Assembly: GCA_963762205.1 (NCBI GenBank)
Contig: CAVXJZ010000006.1
Span: 310,001 to 374,000, forward strand
Source: VRUE01 sp963762205
Lineage (GTDB): Bacteria > Actinomycetota > Thermoleophilia > Solirubrobacterales > 70-9
DNA: 64,000 nucleotides
Direction of reading: 5' to 3'
In this document: positions 7,267 through 16,293 of the stretch, in pieces
Layout: each line of letters starts with the position of its first letter
Numbering within the stretch: position 1 is the first letter of the stretch
Translations under genes and position numbers: made by a program
Notes under the pieces: generated by a model
The model's input: only the letters and a program-made list of their open reading frames with translations
What the model was told of the DNA's origin: nothing
The model's database searches: none

Positions 7267-9712
7267 GTGATCGACGCCGCGGCCGAGCAGGGACTCTCAT
7301 ACGACGAAGCGGCGCGGCGCCTGCGCAAGCTCGGCCAGCCACCCGAGACCTCGTCGCGCTCGACCTCGAGCATCGTCGCCGGCAACGTCTTCACCCTCTT
7401 CAACGCGATCATCGGCGGCTTCTTCGTACTGATCCTCTCGCTCGGCCTCTTCGCCGACGCCGTCTTCGGCTTCGTCGCCCTGGTCAACTCCTACATCGGG
7501 ATCCGTCAGGAGCTGAAGGCGAAGCGCACCCTCGACGAGCTCGCGGTCCTGGTCGCCCCGCACGCGAAGGTCCTCCGCGACGGCGAAATCGTCTCCCTGC
7601 GCGCCGAGGAGATCGTGCCCGGCGACGTCGTCGCGGTCGAGCCCGGCGACCAGCTCGTCGCCGACGGCGACGTGATCGCCAGCCGCGGCATGACCCTCGA
7701 CGAGTCGATGCTCACCGGCGAGGCCGACGGCATCGGCAAGGCGAGCGGCGAGCGCGCCCTCTCGGGCTCCTTCTGCATCTCGGGCTCCGGCCGCTACCTG
7801 GTCGATGCGGTCCGCGAGGAGAGCTACGCGGGCCGCCTCGCCGGCGAGGCGCGCGCCTTCCGCCATCCCCCCTCGCCCCTGCAGAGCGAGGTCAACCAGG
7901 TGATCGTCGCCTGCACGTGGATGATGCTGCCGCTCGCGGTGCTGCTCCTGATCACCTTCCAACTGCGCTCCGTCGACCTGATCGAAGCGGCGCAGACCGC
8001 GACGGCGGGGCTGGTGACGCTGATCCCGGAGGGCCTGGTGCTGTTGATGAGCGTGACCTTCGCCTTCGCCGCGGTTCGGCTGGCGCATCGGCAGACCCTG
8101 GTCCAGCAGATGAGCGCGACCGAGAGCCTGGCCTCGGTCGACACGATCTGCGTCGACAAGACCGGGACGCTGACCGACGGCGAGCTGCGGCTGCTTGAGG
8201 TCGACGTCGCAGAGGGCATCGAGGAGGCCGACGCCGTGGCGGCGCTGGGCGGCTTCGCGGCAAACGCCGGCGACCGCAACCGCACCCTGGAAGCGGTCGC
8301 CGCGCGCTTCCCCGGCAAGGCCGGCCGGGTCGCCGGCGAGGTCCCGTTCTCCTCGGAGTGGAAGTGGAGCGGCCTGCGGTTCGGCGGTCGCAGCTACGTG
8401 ATGGGCGCCCCCGACGTGCTCGAGCGCGGGGGGGCGCTGACCCTGCCCGCCGGACTCCGCGGCGTGCTCGAGCGTGAGACGGCCAAGGGGCGGCGGGTGG
8501 TCGCCTTCGGCGACTCCGCCGAGCATGCTGCCCGCCTCGCCCGCCGACGGCCCGCCGCCGCTGCGCGCCCTTGCCCTGGTCGTACTCGAAGAGACGCTGC
8601 GAGCCGACGCCAGGGAGACGATCGCCTTCATGCGGGACCAGGAGGTCGACCTGAAGCTGATCTCCGGCGACGCCCGCTCGACGGTTACGGCCGTCGCCGG
8701 CGCCGTCGGGGTGCCGGCCGGCGCGGGCGTGGTCGAGGGACCGGACCTGCCCGACGACCCGGCGGCGCTGGCCGAGGTCGCCGAGGCGAACACGATCTTC
8801 TGCCGGATCGCGCCCGAGCAGAAGAGGGAGCTGGTCGGCGCCCTGCGCGAGTCCGGCCGCTACACGGCGATGATCGGCGACGGCGTCAACGACGTCCCCG
8901 CCCTGAAGCAGGCGCGCCTCGCCGTGGCGATGGGCTCGGGCACCCAGGTGACGAAAGGGGTCGCCGACGTCGTCCTGCTCGAGGACGAGTTCTCGCGCCT
9001 GCCGGAAGCGGTCGCCGAAGGACGGCGGATCGCCCGCAACATCCACCGCCTCGGCCGCCTCTACCTGACCAAGACCGTCTACGCCGCGACGCTGATCCTG
9101 CTCGTCGCCGTGCCCGGCTTCGCCTTCCCGTTCCTGCCCAGGCACCTGACCCTGGCCGCCTTCCTGACGATCGGGATCCCGTCCTTCGTGCTGGCCCTCG
9201 CCCCCTCCGACGGGCCTCTGTACCGGGGCCGCCTGCTGCGGGCGCTGGCCGCCTTCTCGGTGCCCGCCGGCGTCGCGACCGCGCTCGGCTCGATCCTCTC
9301 GTTCTTCCTCGTCGACACCGTGTTCGGAGGCTCGCTGGAGGCGGGCAGGACCGCGGCGACGACGACCTTGATCATCCTCGGCCTCGCCTTCGTCCTCCTG
9401 CTCGAGCGCGGGCCGGGACGCGAGCACATCGCGATCCAGAGCTACATGCTGGCGATGCTGTTCGGGCTCGGGGCGCTCTTCGCCCTGATCCTCGCCGCCG
9501 CGCCGGTGCGCGACTTCTTCGAGATGGAGCTGCTAACCGCCACCGACTGGTTCCTGGCGATGCTCTCCGCGGCTGCCGGCCTGACCGTGGCGAGCGCCCT
9601 CTGGCGCCTGCCGCAGATCGAACGGCTGGAAAGGCCGCTGGACCCGGGCGAGAGCGCGCCCTGGACGAGCCCGATGGAGACGGCGCCCGCCGGCCCTGCC
9701 GACGACGCCTGA
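7267..9712 (+). CDS. P-type ATPase (CtpE-like cation transporter), apparent frameshift
   Basis: This is a HAD-IC P-type ATPase that would pump a cation across the membrane with ATP; the PEGL-containing helix (TLIPEGLVLLMSV) resembles actinobacterial CtpE, reported to move calcium. It has TGE in DESMLTGEADG, the phosphorylation motif DKTGTLTDGE with Asp near residue 297, and the hinge MIGDGVNDVPALKQA. The first frame is good from GTG 7267 to about 8545 and the second from there to 9712; joining them needs a +1 shift in the GC-rich stretch 8530-8560. The C-terminal part has about six membrane segments. Both halves are well conserved, so a consensus indel is as likely as real inactivation. Confidence 0.8.
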
Positions 9713-9728
9713 CCCTCGATTCCCGCCT

Positions 9729-10190
9729 CTAGTCCTGCGGAGCCAGGATGAACTGGGAGACGATCAGGTTCGCGGCGAGGCGCGGCTCGGCGCCCTCGCG
9801 CCGGCGCTCCATTCGCACCTCGATCACGACCGTGCTCTTGCCGGTGTGGAGGGGCTCGGCGACGGCGACGATCTCGTCGCCGAGCAGGCCGGCGGCGAAC
9901 ACGTTCAGCTTCAGCTCGATCGTCGTGAAGTTGTGCTCGGGCGGGATGCTGCGGAAGGTCGCCCAGGCCGCGACAGTGTCGCCGAGCGCGGTCCAGACGC
10001 CCCCGTGGACGAAGCCGCCGGGATGCAGGTGGCGCCTGTCGACGACGATCCTGCCGCGCGCGTGGGTGTCCTCGACCTCGAGCGGCTCGATACCGAGGTC
10101 GCCCGGAAAGCTTCCGGGCTGGAACGCCCTGACGCTCTCGGGGGTGATCAGGCTGCTGGGGTGATGGGCCTGGTCGCCCTCGCCGCTCAT
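9729..10190 (-). CDS. PaaI family hotdog-fold thioesterase
   Basis: This 153-residue protein is predicted to hydrolyse acyl-CoA thioesters. The hotdog signature is HPGGFVHGGVWTALGDTVA, with HGG plus the acidic residue in GDT, followed by TTIELKLNVFAAGLLGDEIVA. Start ATG 10190 is preceded by GGCAGGAGATCTCCCG, a usable ribosome binding site; the longer open frame to 10325 overlaps the upstream monooxygenase and is unlikely. It is the last gene of the monooxygenase-crotonase group, so it may release a CoA product made there. Confidence 0.82.
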   Translation of the reverse strand: MSGEGDQAHHPSSLITPESVRAFQPGSFPGDLGIEPLEVEDTHARGRIVVDRRHLHPGGFVHGGVWTALGDTVAAWATFRSIPPEHNFTTIELKLNVFAAGLLGDEIVAVAEPLHTGKSTVVIEVRMERRREGAEPRLAANLIVSQFILAPQD

Positions 10191-10222
10191 CGGGAGATCT
10201 CCTGCCCCATCGCGGCGGGACC

Positions 10223-11710
10223 CTACCCGAGGACGGAGGGCTCGCGCACCTGACCGGCGAGCTCGTATGCGCCCGGCTCGAGCTGCGCGGTGCGGCGGCG
10301 ATAGCTGGTCCACAGCCACGGCCACTGGCTCGGGTCGTTGCCGTTCTCGTCGACGTACCAGTTCGTGCAGCCGCTGTGCCAGACCGTGCCGGCAAGCGCC
10401 GCGCGCAGCTCGCGGTCGAAGCGCTGCGCGGCCTGGCTGCGCACCTCGATCCGCGCGGCGTCGGCGCGATCCATCTCACGCAACGCCGCGATCACGTGGC
10501 CCATGCCCGCCTCGATCGTGTAGATGACCGAACCGGTGCCTCCGTTCGTGTTCGGGCCGTAGAGCAGGAACATATTGGGGAAGCCGGGGACGCTGAGGCC
10601 GAGGTAGGCGCGCGCGACCTCCCCCCACTCCTGCGCCAGGGTGCGTCCGCCGCGGCCGACCACCTCCATCGGCGCGACGAAGCCGTGCGTCGCGAAGCCG
10701 GTCGCGAGGACGAGCACGTCCACGTCCCGCTCGCGACCGCTCTCGGTGCGGATCCCGCTCGGCGTGATCTCACCGATCGGTTCGGCCACCAGACTCACAT
10801 TCGGCTTGGCCAGGGTCGGATACCACTCGTCGGTCAGCATGACCCGCTTGCAGCCGACCTCGTCGCTGGGGGTGACCTTGCGGCGCAACTCGGGGTCCAC
10901 GATCGCCTTCGTGATCTGTCGGCGCCCGACGGCGCGGATCGGCGGGAGCAGCCAGCGGTGGCGGGTCATCGCGGCGGCCCCGATGTCCATCGTCGCGAGG
11001 ATCACGGCGCGGTCGAGTCGCTGTAGGAGTGGGAAGCGCGTGAACAGCCGCTGCGCCCGCGCCGAATAGGGGTGGTCGTTCTTTGGCATCGTCCATCCCG
11101 GTGAGCGCTGATAGACGTCGACCCGCTCGACGATCGGCTGGATCGCCGGCACGACCTGGATCGCGCTGCAGCCGGTTCCCACCACCGCCACACGCTTGCC
11201 CTCGAGGTCGATTTCCTCGGGCCAGTTGGCGGTGTGGAAGGTCGGGCCCCCGAAGCCCTCGAGGCCTCGCAGAGAGGGCACTTTCGGCACCGAGAGCTGG
11301 CCGCAGGCGGTCAGCAGCACTTCGGCCTCATGGCTGCCCTCGCTGGTCTCCAGGACCCAGAGGCCCCGCTCCTCTTCCCAGCTGGCACTCCGCACCTCGG
11401 TGCCGGTGCGGATCCGGTCGAGCACTCCGTGGCGCCTGGCGACGTCCTCGACATAGGCCTGGATCTCCGCCTGGGGCGCGAAGCGGCGCGACCAGCGGGG
11501 GTTTGGGGCGAAGGAGAACTCGTAGAGATGAGAGGGAACGTCGCAGGCCGCGCCCGGATAGGTGTTGAAATTCCACACCCCTCCGACGCGATCGCCGCGC
11601 TCGAACACGGTGACGTTTTCGTAGCCGGCACGACGCAGCATCACGACCGCGGCGACCCCGCCGAATCCGGCTCCGACGACGGCGACGGAGCGCTGGCGGC
11701 TACTGGACAC
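10223..11710 (-). CDS. Flavin-containing monooxygenase, Baeyer-Villiger type
   Basis: The 495-residue protein has an FAD-binding GxGxxG (VVGAGFGGVAAVVMLRRAGY), the Baeyer-Villiger fingerprint FGGPTFHTANWP, and an NADPH-binding VVGTGCSAIQVVPAI. Such enzymes insert oxygen into ketones to give esters or lactones, and some act on sterols or cyclic ketones. GTG 11710 is chosen because it precedes the FAD motif by nine residues and overlaps the end of the upstream crotonase by 11 bases; an ATG at 11728 is the alternative. With the crotonase and thioesterase it may form a ring-opening or side-chain degradation route, which is inference. Confidence 0.83.
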   Translation of the reverse strand: MSSSRQRSVAVVGAGFGGVAAVVMLRRAGYENVTVFERGDRVGGVWNFNTYPGAACDVPSHLYEFSFAPNPRWSRRFAPQAEIQAYVEDVARRHGVLDRIRTGTEVRSASWEEERGLWVLETSEGSHEAEVLLTACGQLSVPKVPSLRGLEGFGGPTFHTANWPEEIDLEGKRVAVVGTGCSAIQVVPAIQPIVERVDVYQRSPGWTMPKNDHPYSARAQRLFTRFPLLQRLDRAVILATMDIGAAAMTRHRWLLPPIRAVGRRQITKAIVDPELRRKVTPSDEVGCKRVMLTDEWYPTLAKPNVSLVAEPIGEITPSGIRTESGRERDVDVLVLATGFATHGFVAPMEVVGRGGRTLAQEWGEVARAYLGLSVPGFPNMFLLYGPNTNGGTGSVIYTIEAGMGHVIAALREMDRADAARIEVRSQAAQRFDRELRAALAGTVWHSGCTNWYVDENGNDPSQWPWLWTSYRRRTAQLEPGAYELAGQVREPSVLG

Positions 11711-12608
11711 CGAAGCCCTCCAGCCCATGGTCGCCGAAGGGCTCGTCGCGCTGCCGCACGGCATCCTTGAAGCCGCCCTCGGCGGCGCGGCGGACGAAGC
11801 CGTGGCCCTCCTCGGTATGGCGGGCGACGCCGTCGAAGAAGGTCCCCAACAGCTGTGTCTGATGCAAGCCCTGCGCGTAGAGGGACTGGTTGACCAGCAT
11901 CTTCATCATCACGAGCTGGTTGATCGGCATCCGGGCCACCCGCTCCAGCAGCCGCTCGAAGTGCTCGTCCAGCTCATCCGGCGGCGCCGCCTCTGTTGCC
12001 AGCCCCCACTCCGCCGCCTGCTCGCCGGTCAACGAGTCGCCGGTCAGAAGCAGGCGCTTGGCCCGCATCGCGCCGATCCGCGCCGTCCACAGAGCCGTCG
12101 TCGGCGAACCCCAGACGCGCGCCGGCGGGTAGCCGATCTTGGCGTCGGAGCCGATCACCAGCAGGTCCGAGCAGAGGGCCATGTCGGTGCCCCCGGCGAC
12201 GCAGTAGCCGTGGACCTTGCAGAGGACCGGCTTCTCGGAGTGGAAGAGGCTCATGAAGCCGCGCACGTTGCGCCACATGAACTGGAAGTCGGTGACCGGG
12301 TCCCAGTTCGACTCGGGCGCGTGGTTGGCGCCGATCGTCGCCGGGTCCAGCGGCGAGCCGGGCGGCGCCTCGACCCCGTCGAGGCCGCTCATGTCGCCCT
12401 CGGCCGAGGCGACCAGGTCGTAGCCGCCGCAAAAGCCGGTGCCGCTGCCGGCAAGGGCGATGACGTGGACCCCCGGGTCGAGGTTGGCACGCTCCACGCA
12501 CTCGGCGATCTCGGCCGGCATCCGCGGCGTGATCCCGTTCCCCCGCTCCGGCCGATCGAGGGTGATCCGCGCGACCCTGCCGTCAGCTTCGTATGTGAGC
12601 GTCTGCAC
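11700..12608 (-). CDS. Crotonase / enoyl-CoA hydratase family protein
   Basis: This 302-residue protein has the crotonase oxyanion-hole segments GTGFCGGYDL and YCVAGGTDMALCSDLLV. The family hydrates or isomerises enoyl-CoA and also includes other CoA chemistries. An insertion of about 40 residues after the first motif (around MSGLDGVEAPPGSPLDP) makes it longer than the ~260 usual. The start is GTG 12608, 9 bases after a TAGGGT box. It overlaps the monooxygenase gene by 11 bases. Which reaction it performs cannot be told. Confidence 0.82.
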   Translation of the reverse strand: MQTLTYEADGRVARITLDRPERGNGITPRMPAEIAECVERANLDPGVHVIALAGSGTGFCGGYDLVASAEGDMSGLDGVEAPPGSPLDPATIGANHAPESNWDPVTDFQFMWRNVRGFMSLFHSEKPVLCKVHGYCVAGGTDMALCSDLLVIGSDAKIGYPPARVWGSPTTALWTARIGAMRAKRLLLTGDSLTGEQAAEWGLATEAAPPDELDEHFERLLERVARMPINQLVMMKMLVNQSLYAQGLHQTQLLGTFFDGVARHTEEGHGFVRRAAEGGFKDAVRQRDEPFGDHGLEGFGVQ

Positions 12609-12617
12609 GGTGTGGTG

Positions 12618-12623
12618 ACCCTA
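12618..12623 (-). promoter_or_regulatory. -10-like TAGGGT for the crotonase gene
   Basis: TAGGGT is 9 bases before GTG 12608 and no ribosome binding site lies between. It would drive the crotonase-monooxygenase-thioesterase group. The rest of the 117-base gap up to the thiolase stop shows nothing else. Confidence 0.4.
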
Positions 12624-12725
12624 GCCCGTCTGGGGCGGTCCGGCCAAGCAGCTCACGGATGCAGGGAGTGACGCGTGCTCTGCACGCGAACGACCGAAGA
12701 CACAGAGATGCGCCGCCGGACCGCC

Positions 12726-13883
12726 TCAGACGCGTTCGACGATCATCGCGTTCCCCTGTCCCCCGGCGACGCACATCGTCTCGAGGCCGACCTCGTGGTC
12801 GTCGGTCTCCATCACGTTGAGCAGGGTGCCCATGATCCGGGCGCCGGTCATCCCGAACGGGTGGCCGAGCGCGATCGCCCCGCCGTGGGTGTTGAGCTTC
12901 TCCAGCGGGATGTCGCATTCGTCCATGATCGGGATCACCTGGGCGGCGAAGGCCTCGTTGAGCTCGACCGTGCCGACGTCGTCGATCTTCATCCCGGCCC
13001 GGTCGAGGGCCTTCTTGATCGCGCCGATCGGGGCGACGCCCATGTACTCGGGCTCGTTCCCCCAGGTCGCGGCGGTGACGATCTTCGCCCTCGGCGTCAG
13101 CCCCAGCTCCTCCGCCTTGGTGTCGCTCATCACCAGCACCGCGGCGGCGCCGTCGTTGAGCGGGCAGGAATTGCCGGCCGTCACCCCGCCGCCGCCGAAG
13201 GCCTCGGGCAGTTCGCTGAGCTTCTCCAGGGTCGAGGACGCACGCGGGCCGTCGTCCTTGGCGGCCTCGGTCCCGTCGGGCAGCTTCACCGGCACGATCT
13301 CGCGGTCGAAGAAGCCGTCCTCCTGCGACTTGACCGCCAGTTCCTGCGAGCGCTGCGCGAACTTGTCCATGTCGGCGCGGCTGACCTCGTATTTGTTGGC
13401 GACGTTGACCGCGGTCAGCCCCATCTCTATGTAGGCGTTGGGCTGGCCGTCCTTGCCCTGCAGGTTCTCGTTTTGGTCGGCGGCGCCGGCCGGCTCGGTG
13501 CGCTCGTTGTAGCGGCTCACCCACTCGACCCCGGCGGCGACGTAAACGTCGCCCTGCCCCGCCTGGACGGCGTTGCCGGCCTGGCGGATCGCGTCGAGGC
13601 TGGAGGAGCAGTAGCGGGCGATGGTCACCCCGTTGACGGTCTGCGGCAGCTTCTCGGAGAGCAGCGCGATGATCCGTCCGATGTTGAACGCCTGCAGGCC
13701 CTGGGGCATGCCGCAACCGCAGATCACGTCCTCGACCAAGGCCGGATCCACCTCCGGGTTGCGCTCGAGCAGCTGGTCGACGACGTAGGCGCCGATCTCG
13801 TCGGGCCGCAGCTGGGCGAGCGAGCCCTTGAAGGCGCGGCCGATCGGCGTGCGGATGGTGTCGACGATCACTGCATCGGGCAT
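12726..13883 (-). CDS. Acetyl-CoA C-acetyltransferase (thiolase)
   Basis: This 385-residue thiolase condenses or cleaves beta-ketoacyl-CoA. The nucleophilic Cys is in YCSSSLDAIRQAGNAV; other signatures are NEAFAAQVI, GGAIALGHPFGMTGAR with the catalytic His, and CVAGGQGNAMI with the second Cys. ATG 13883 follows a good ribosome binding site (GAAGGAGACCACCCGA), which rules out the upstream in-frame start at 14012. It sits beside the crotonase group on the same strand and is likely part of fatty acid or polyester turnover. Confidence 0.92.
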   Translation of the reverse strand: MPDAVIVDTIRTPIGRAFKGSLAQLRPDEIGAYVVDQLLERNPEVDPALVEDVICGCGMPQGLQAFNIGRIIALLSEKLPQTVNGVTIARYCSSSLDAIRQAGNAVQAGQGDVYVAAGVEWVSRYNERTEPAGAADQNENLQGKDGQPNAYIEMGLTAVNVANKYEVSRADMDKFAQRSQELAVKSQEDGFFDREIVPVKLPDGTEAAKDDGPRASSTLEKLSELPEAFGGGGVTAGNSCPLNDGAAAVLVMSDTKAEELGLTPRAKIVTAATWGNEPEYMGVAPIGAIKKALDRAGMKIDDVGTVELNEAFAAQVIPIMDECDIPLEKLNTHGGAIALGHPFGMTGARIMGTLLNVMETDDHEVGLETMCVAGGQGNAMIVERV

Positions 13884-13941
13884 TCGGGTGGTCTCCTTCG
13901 GGCTCGGGGGGAAAGTGCGGGCAGCAGGGTAGTGGATTAAC

Positions 13942-14316
13942 GTGTTGACGATGTCGCTCGACGGTGTGCGGGCATGGATCGGAGAGGTCGAGCGCAAGCT
14001 CGGCGTACGCACGCGCGTCTTTCTCGTCCTGCTTGCGATATCGATCGGCTCCTCAGGAGCCGCGATCTACCTGGCACTCGAGGCCGACGACGGCGGGGGC
14101 GGCGGCACGAGCGGCGCCACGGCCGAGGAAGTGCAGGCGCTACGCGAACAGGTCGAGCTGGGCGGGGCCGACTCCTCGCAGACCTCGGCGCTCGAAGCTC
14201 AGATCGTCGAACTGCGAGCAGAGGTGGAGGGTCTGCAGGGGGAATCGGGGTCGTCGGGCGGCAAGCAGGGGGGCGGCCAGTCCCCGAGCGGCGTTCCGGA
14301 ATCCGAAGCGAAATAG
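13942..14316 (+). CDS. Small membrane-anchored coiled-coil protein, unknown function
   Basis: I do not recognise this 124-residue protein. It has a short N-terminal amphipathic part, one membrane helix (VFLVLLAISIGSSGAAIYLAL), a Gly-rich linker, then a predicted coiled coil of about 45 residues (VQALREQVELGG through QIVELRAEVEGLQGE), and a Gly/Ser-rich tail. ATG 13951 is an equally good start. It is divergent from the thiolase gene. A weak ATCGG/CCGAT hairpin lies after the stop at about 14341-14358. Confidence 0.65.
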   Translation: MLTMSLDGVRAWIGEVERKLGVRTRVFLVLLAISIGSSGAAIYLALEADDGGGGGTSGATAEEVQALREQVELGGADSSQTSALEAQIVELRAEVEGLQGESGSSGGKQGGGQSPSGVPESEAK

Positions 14317-14394
14317 TTCCCGCAATCTGAAGCCGAAAGATCGGTGCTAGTGCCGATTCGCACTTAATCCCACCGCGCCGTCCCCGGTCTCCGT

Positions 14395-14448
14395 TACATT
14401 CGGCGCAATCCACCTCGCGAGCAGTCGCGAGCTTTGCCGCCAGCGGCA
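14395..14448 (+). promoter_or_regulatory. Possible -10 box and tandem hairpins in the leader of the DUF5679 gene
   Basis: TACATT at 14395-14400 could be a -10 box. It is followed by two perfect small stems: CTCGCGA/TCGCGAG with a GCAG loop (14414-14431), and TGCCGC/GCGGCA with a CA loop (14435-14448). The ribosome binding site AAAGGAG comes directly after, 8 bases before ATG 14467. The stems could shield or stabilise the leader. Confidence 0.4.
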
Positions 14449-14466
14449 GCGAAAGGAGTGCCACCG

Positions 14467-14610
14467 ATGCCCGAGGGCTACTGCGTCAAAGAGCGCAAGA
14501 AGGTCGAGATCAAGGACGCCAAACAGGTGACGATGAAAAACGGTCGTCCGGCGATCCAGGGTGTGTGTCCGGACTGCGGCACGAAGATCTTCAAGATCGG
14601 AAAACTCTAA
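14467..14610 (+). CDS. DUF5679 small zinc-ribbon-like protein
   Basis: This 47-residue protein starts MPEGYCVKERKKVEIKDA and ends GVCPDCGTKIFKIGKL, matching the short DUF5679 family common in Actinobacteria and Chloroflexi. Cys6 and the CPDC pair suggest metal binding or a treble-clef-like fold; a fourth ligand is not obvious. A strong ribosome binding site (AAAGGAG) lies 8 bases before ATG 14467. The function is unknown. The low-GC, lysine-rich composition stands out from the neighbours. Confidence 0.85.
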   Translation: MPEGYCVKERKKVEIKDAKQVTMKNGRPAIQGVCPDCGTKIFKIGKL

Positions 14611-14658
14611 GCCGCCCTTATTGAACCCGGCCGGCGTGCGCCGCGTACATCGAGGCGT

Positions 14659-15168
14659 ATGCCGGTCGGTGCTCTGACAAGAGAGCGGGACGTCCGCGAG
14701 GCCTACGCGGCGCACGCCGGAGAGCTGTACGGCTTCGCGACCCGCTCGCTTGGCGACGCGGGCCTCGCCGAGGAGGCCGTACAGGAGACCTTCCTGCGCG
14801 CCTGGCGGGCCGGCAGCCGCTTCGACCCGGAGATCGGGTCGCTGCGGACCTGGCTGTTCGCGATCCTCCGCAACGTCGTCATCGACCTCGGCCGCGCCCG
14901 CGCCGCCAGGCCCGCGGTCGGCGGCCAGGGTGCCGAGCCGTCGGTCGAACCGCTCGAGGAGACGCTGCTGGCCTGGCAGGTGGAGGAGGCGATGCGCCGG
15001 ATCGGGGACAGGCATCGCGAGATCCTGGTCGAGACCTACTACCGCGGTCGTCCCTACGCGGAGGTGGCCGCCGAGCTGGGTATCCCCGTGGGCACGGTCA
15101 AGAGCCGCGTCTACTACGCCCTGCGCGCTCTGCGCATCGCCCTCGAGGAGATGGGCTATGAAGACTGA
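14659..15168 (+). CDS. RNA polymerase sigma factor, ECF family
   Basis: This is a 169-residue extracytoplasmic-function sigma factor. Region 2 spans about residues 15-80 (AEEAVQETFLRAWRAGSRFD, LRTWLFAILRNVVIDLGRAR) and region 4 about 105-160 (IGDRHREILVETYYRGRPY, AAELGIPVGTVKSRVYYALR). It directs polymerase to a small regulon when released by its anti-sigma factor. The downstream zinc-finger anti-sigma gene overlaps it by 11 bases, so the two are co-translated. The inducing signal is not evident from the neighbours. Confidence 0.92.
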   Translation: MPVGALTRERDVREAYAAHAGELYGFATRSLGDAGLAEEAVQETFLRAWRAGSRFDPEIGSLRTWLFAILRNVVIDLGRARAARPAVGGQGAEPSVEPLEETLLAWQVEEAMRRIGDRHREILVETYYRGRPYAEVAAELGIPVGTVKSRVYYALRALRIALEEMGYED

Positions 15169-15850
15169 CGGCTGCAGAGAGTGGCGGGAGGCGCTTGGCG
15201 CCTACGCGCTGGGGCACCTACCGGCCGATGAGCGGGCCGCGGTCGCAGCCCACCTCGAGGGCTGCGCGAGCTGCCGTGCCGAGCAGGAGGACCTGGCGGC
15301 GCTGGTCCACCCGATGTCCCTGGCGGACCCCGCGCGCTTCGAGTCGGCACCCGTGCCGCCACCTTCGCTGGCCGGCCGCGTGGCCGCCGCGATCGGGATC
15401 GAGCGCCTCAGGGCACGGCGGCGGCGGCGCCTGCGATTCGGGCTTGCCTTCGGCGGCACGGCGGTCGCCGTGGCGGCCGCCGTGCTCGCGATCTGGGTGC
15501 TCCCCGGCGAGGACGCGGCGGGCCCCGAGCAGCACCTCACCTTCGCGGCGCTGCCAGGCAAGATGAAGATCTCCGCGAAGCTGATCCCGAACGCCTTCGG
15601 GACGGAGATCCACATGTACGTCAAGGGCGTTTCCTCGGGCACCCTCTGCAGGGTCTATCTGCGCAGCCGCGACGGCCGTCTGCTCTCCGCCGGCACCTTC
15701 CGCTACCGCTGGGGAGACGGCAGCTACCCGGTCCTCAGCTCGGCCCTCGATCTCTCCAAGACCGACGCGATGGAGATCAGGGTCGGCGACCGCGCCTTCG
15801 TCGCCGCCGTCGGGTCGGGGGTCGATGATGGCGCCAGGCCGGCCACCTAG
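15158..15850 (+). CDS. Anti-sigma factor with zf-HC2 domain
   Basis: This 230-residue single-pass membrane protein holds the adjacent ECF sigma factor inactive. The N-terminal domain has the zinc-binding anti-sigma pattern Cys6, His32, Cys36, Cys39 (HLEGCASC). A basic stretch (RARRRRRLR) precedes one membrane helix near residues 95-115 (FGLAFGGTAVAVAAAVLAIW). The outer domain of about 110 residues resembles the C-terminal anti-sigma K-like fold. ATG 15158 overlaps the sigma gene stop, a typical arrangement. An HxxxCxxC anti-sigma can be redox-sensitive, but that is only possible here. Confidence 0.88.
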   Translation: MKTDGCREWREALGAYALGHLPADERAAVAAHLEGCASCRAEQEDLAALVHPMSLADPARFESAPVPPPSLAGRVAAAIGIERLRARRRRRLRFGLAFGGTAVAVAAAVLAIWVLPGEDAAGPEQHLTFAALPGKMKISAKLIPNAFGTEIHMYVKGVSSGTLCRVYLRSRDGRLLSAGTFRYRWGDGSYPVLSSALDLSKTDAMEIRVGDRAFVAAVGSGVDDGARPAT

Positions 15851-15876
15851 GGGCCGATGCCCGGCACGGCCGGCGC

Positions 15877-16122
15877 TCACTCCTGGCTGGCGGGCCCCGG
15901 CCGCAGGCCACCGAGGAACATCCCCTCCGATGCCCGCAGCAGGCCGATCGTGATGTGCGGCCGCATGTCGCTGCTCCGCACCCTGAGGTGCGAGCCGTGA
16001 GGGCCGAGGACCTCGACGATCGTGCAGACGTCGCCGATCTCGCAGTCGTCTCCGTAGTCGGCTTCGAGCGCTTCCATCTGCTTGGCGACGACGTTCCCCA
16101 TCTTGCTCTGGTCGAGTCCCAT
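15877..16122 (-). CDS. Conserved small hypothetical protein
   Basis: I do not recognise a family for this 81-residue protein. It has no membrane helix or signal peptide; the central part (DYGDDCEIGDVCTIVEVLGP) is acidic with two Cys residues, and the C-terminal half contains SDMRPHITIGLLRASEGMFL. ATG 16122 is preceded by AAGAAAGGGATTGTGGG, a plausible ribosome binding site; the open frame continues to 16395 but overlaps the divergent PAS gene. A CRP-like palindrome lies 66 bases upstream in the shared intergenic region. Confidence 0.6.
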   Translation of the reverse strand: MGLDQSKMGNVVAKQMEALEADYGDDCEIGDVCTIVEVLGPHGSHLRVRSSDMRPHITIGLLRASEGMFLGGLRPGPASQE

Positions 16123-16187
16123 CCCACAATCCCTTTCTTGAACGCGGTTTCGAGCTACCTGGCCGTTCGACACTAGCGTGGGGGCTG

Positions 16188-16203
16188 TGTGATCAAGTTC
16201 ACG
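16188..16203. promoter_or_regulatory. CRP/GlxR-like palindromic site
   Basis: TGTGATCAAGTTCACG matches the CRP-family consensus TGTGA-N6-TCACA at nine of its ten fixed bases. It lies in the 184-base divergent region between the small gene ending upstream at 16122 and the PAS gene at 16307. A CTAGTG-type box for the minus-strand gene sits 13-19 bases away, so the site could act on that promoter. No CRP gene is visible in the window. Confidence 0.45.
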
Positions 16204-16293
16204 CAGTTTCCGGCCGCGGGGACGGAGGCTTGTCAGTTCCGGGCCAAGGTGGCGCCCGGGGCGTTGAACCCGGCCATGCTCAATCCGACGATC

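Noticed and set aside
10190..10225. TAGGGT 9 bases before ATG 10210, suggesting a leaderless start
   Set aside because: The frame from ATG 10210 closes after seven codons; the thioesterase starts at 10190 with its own ribosome binding site, and TAGGGT coincides with the monooxygenase stop codon.
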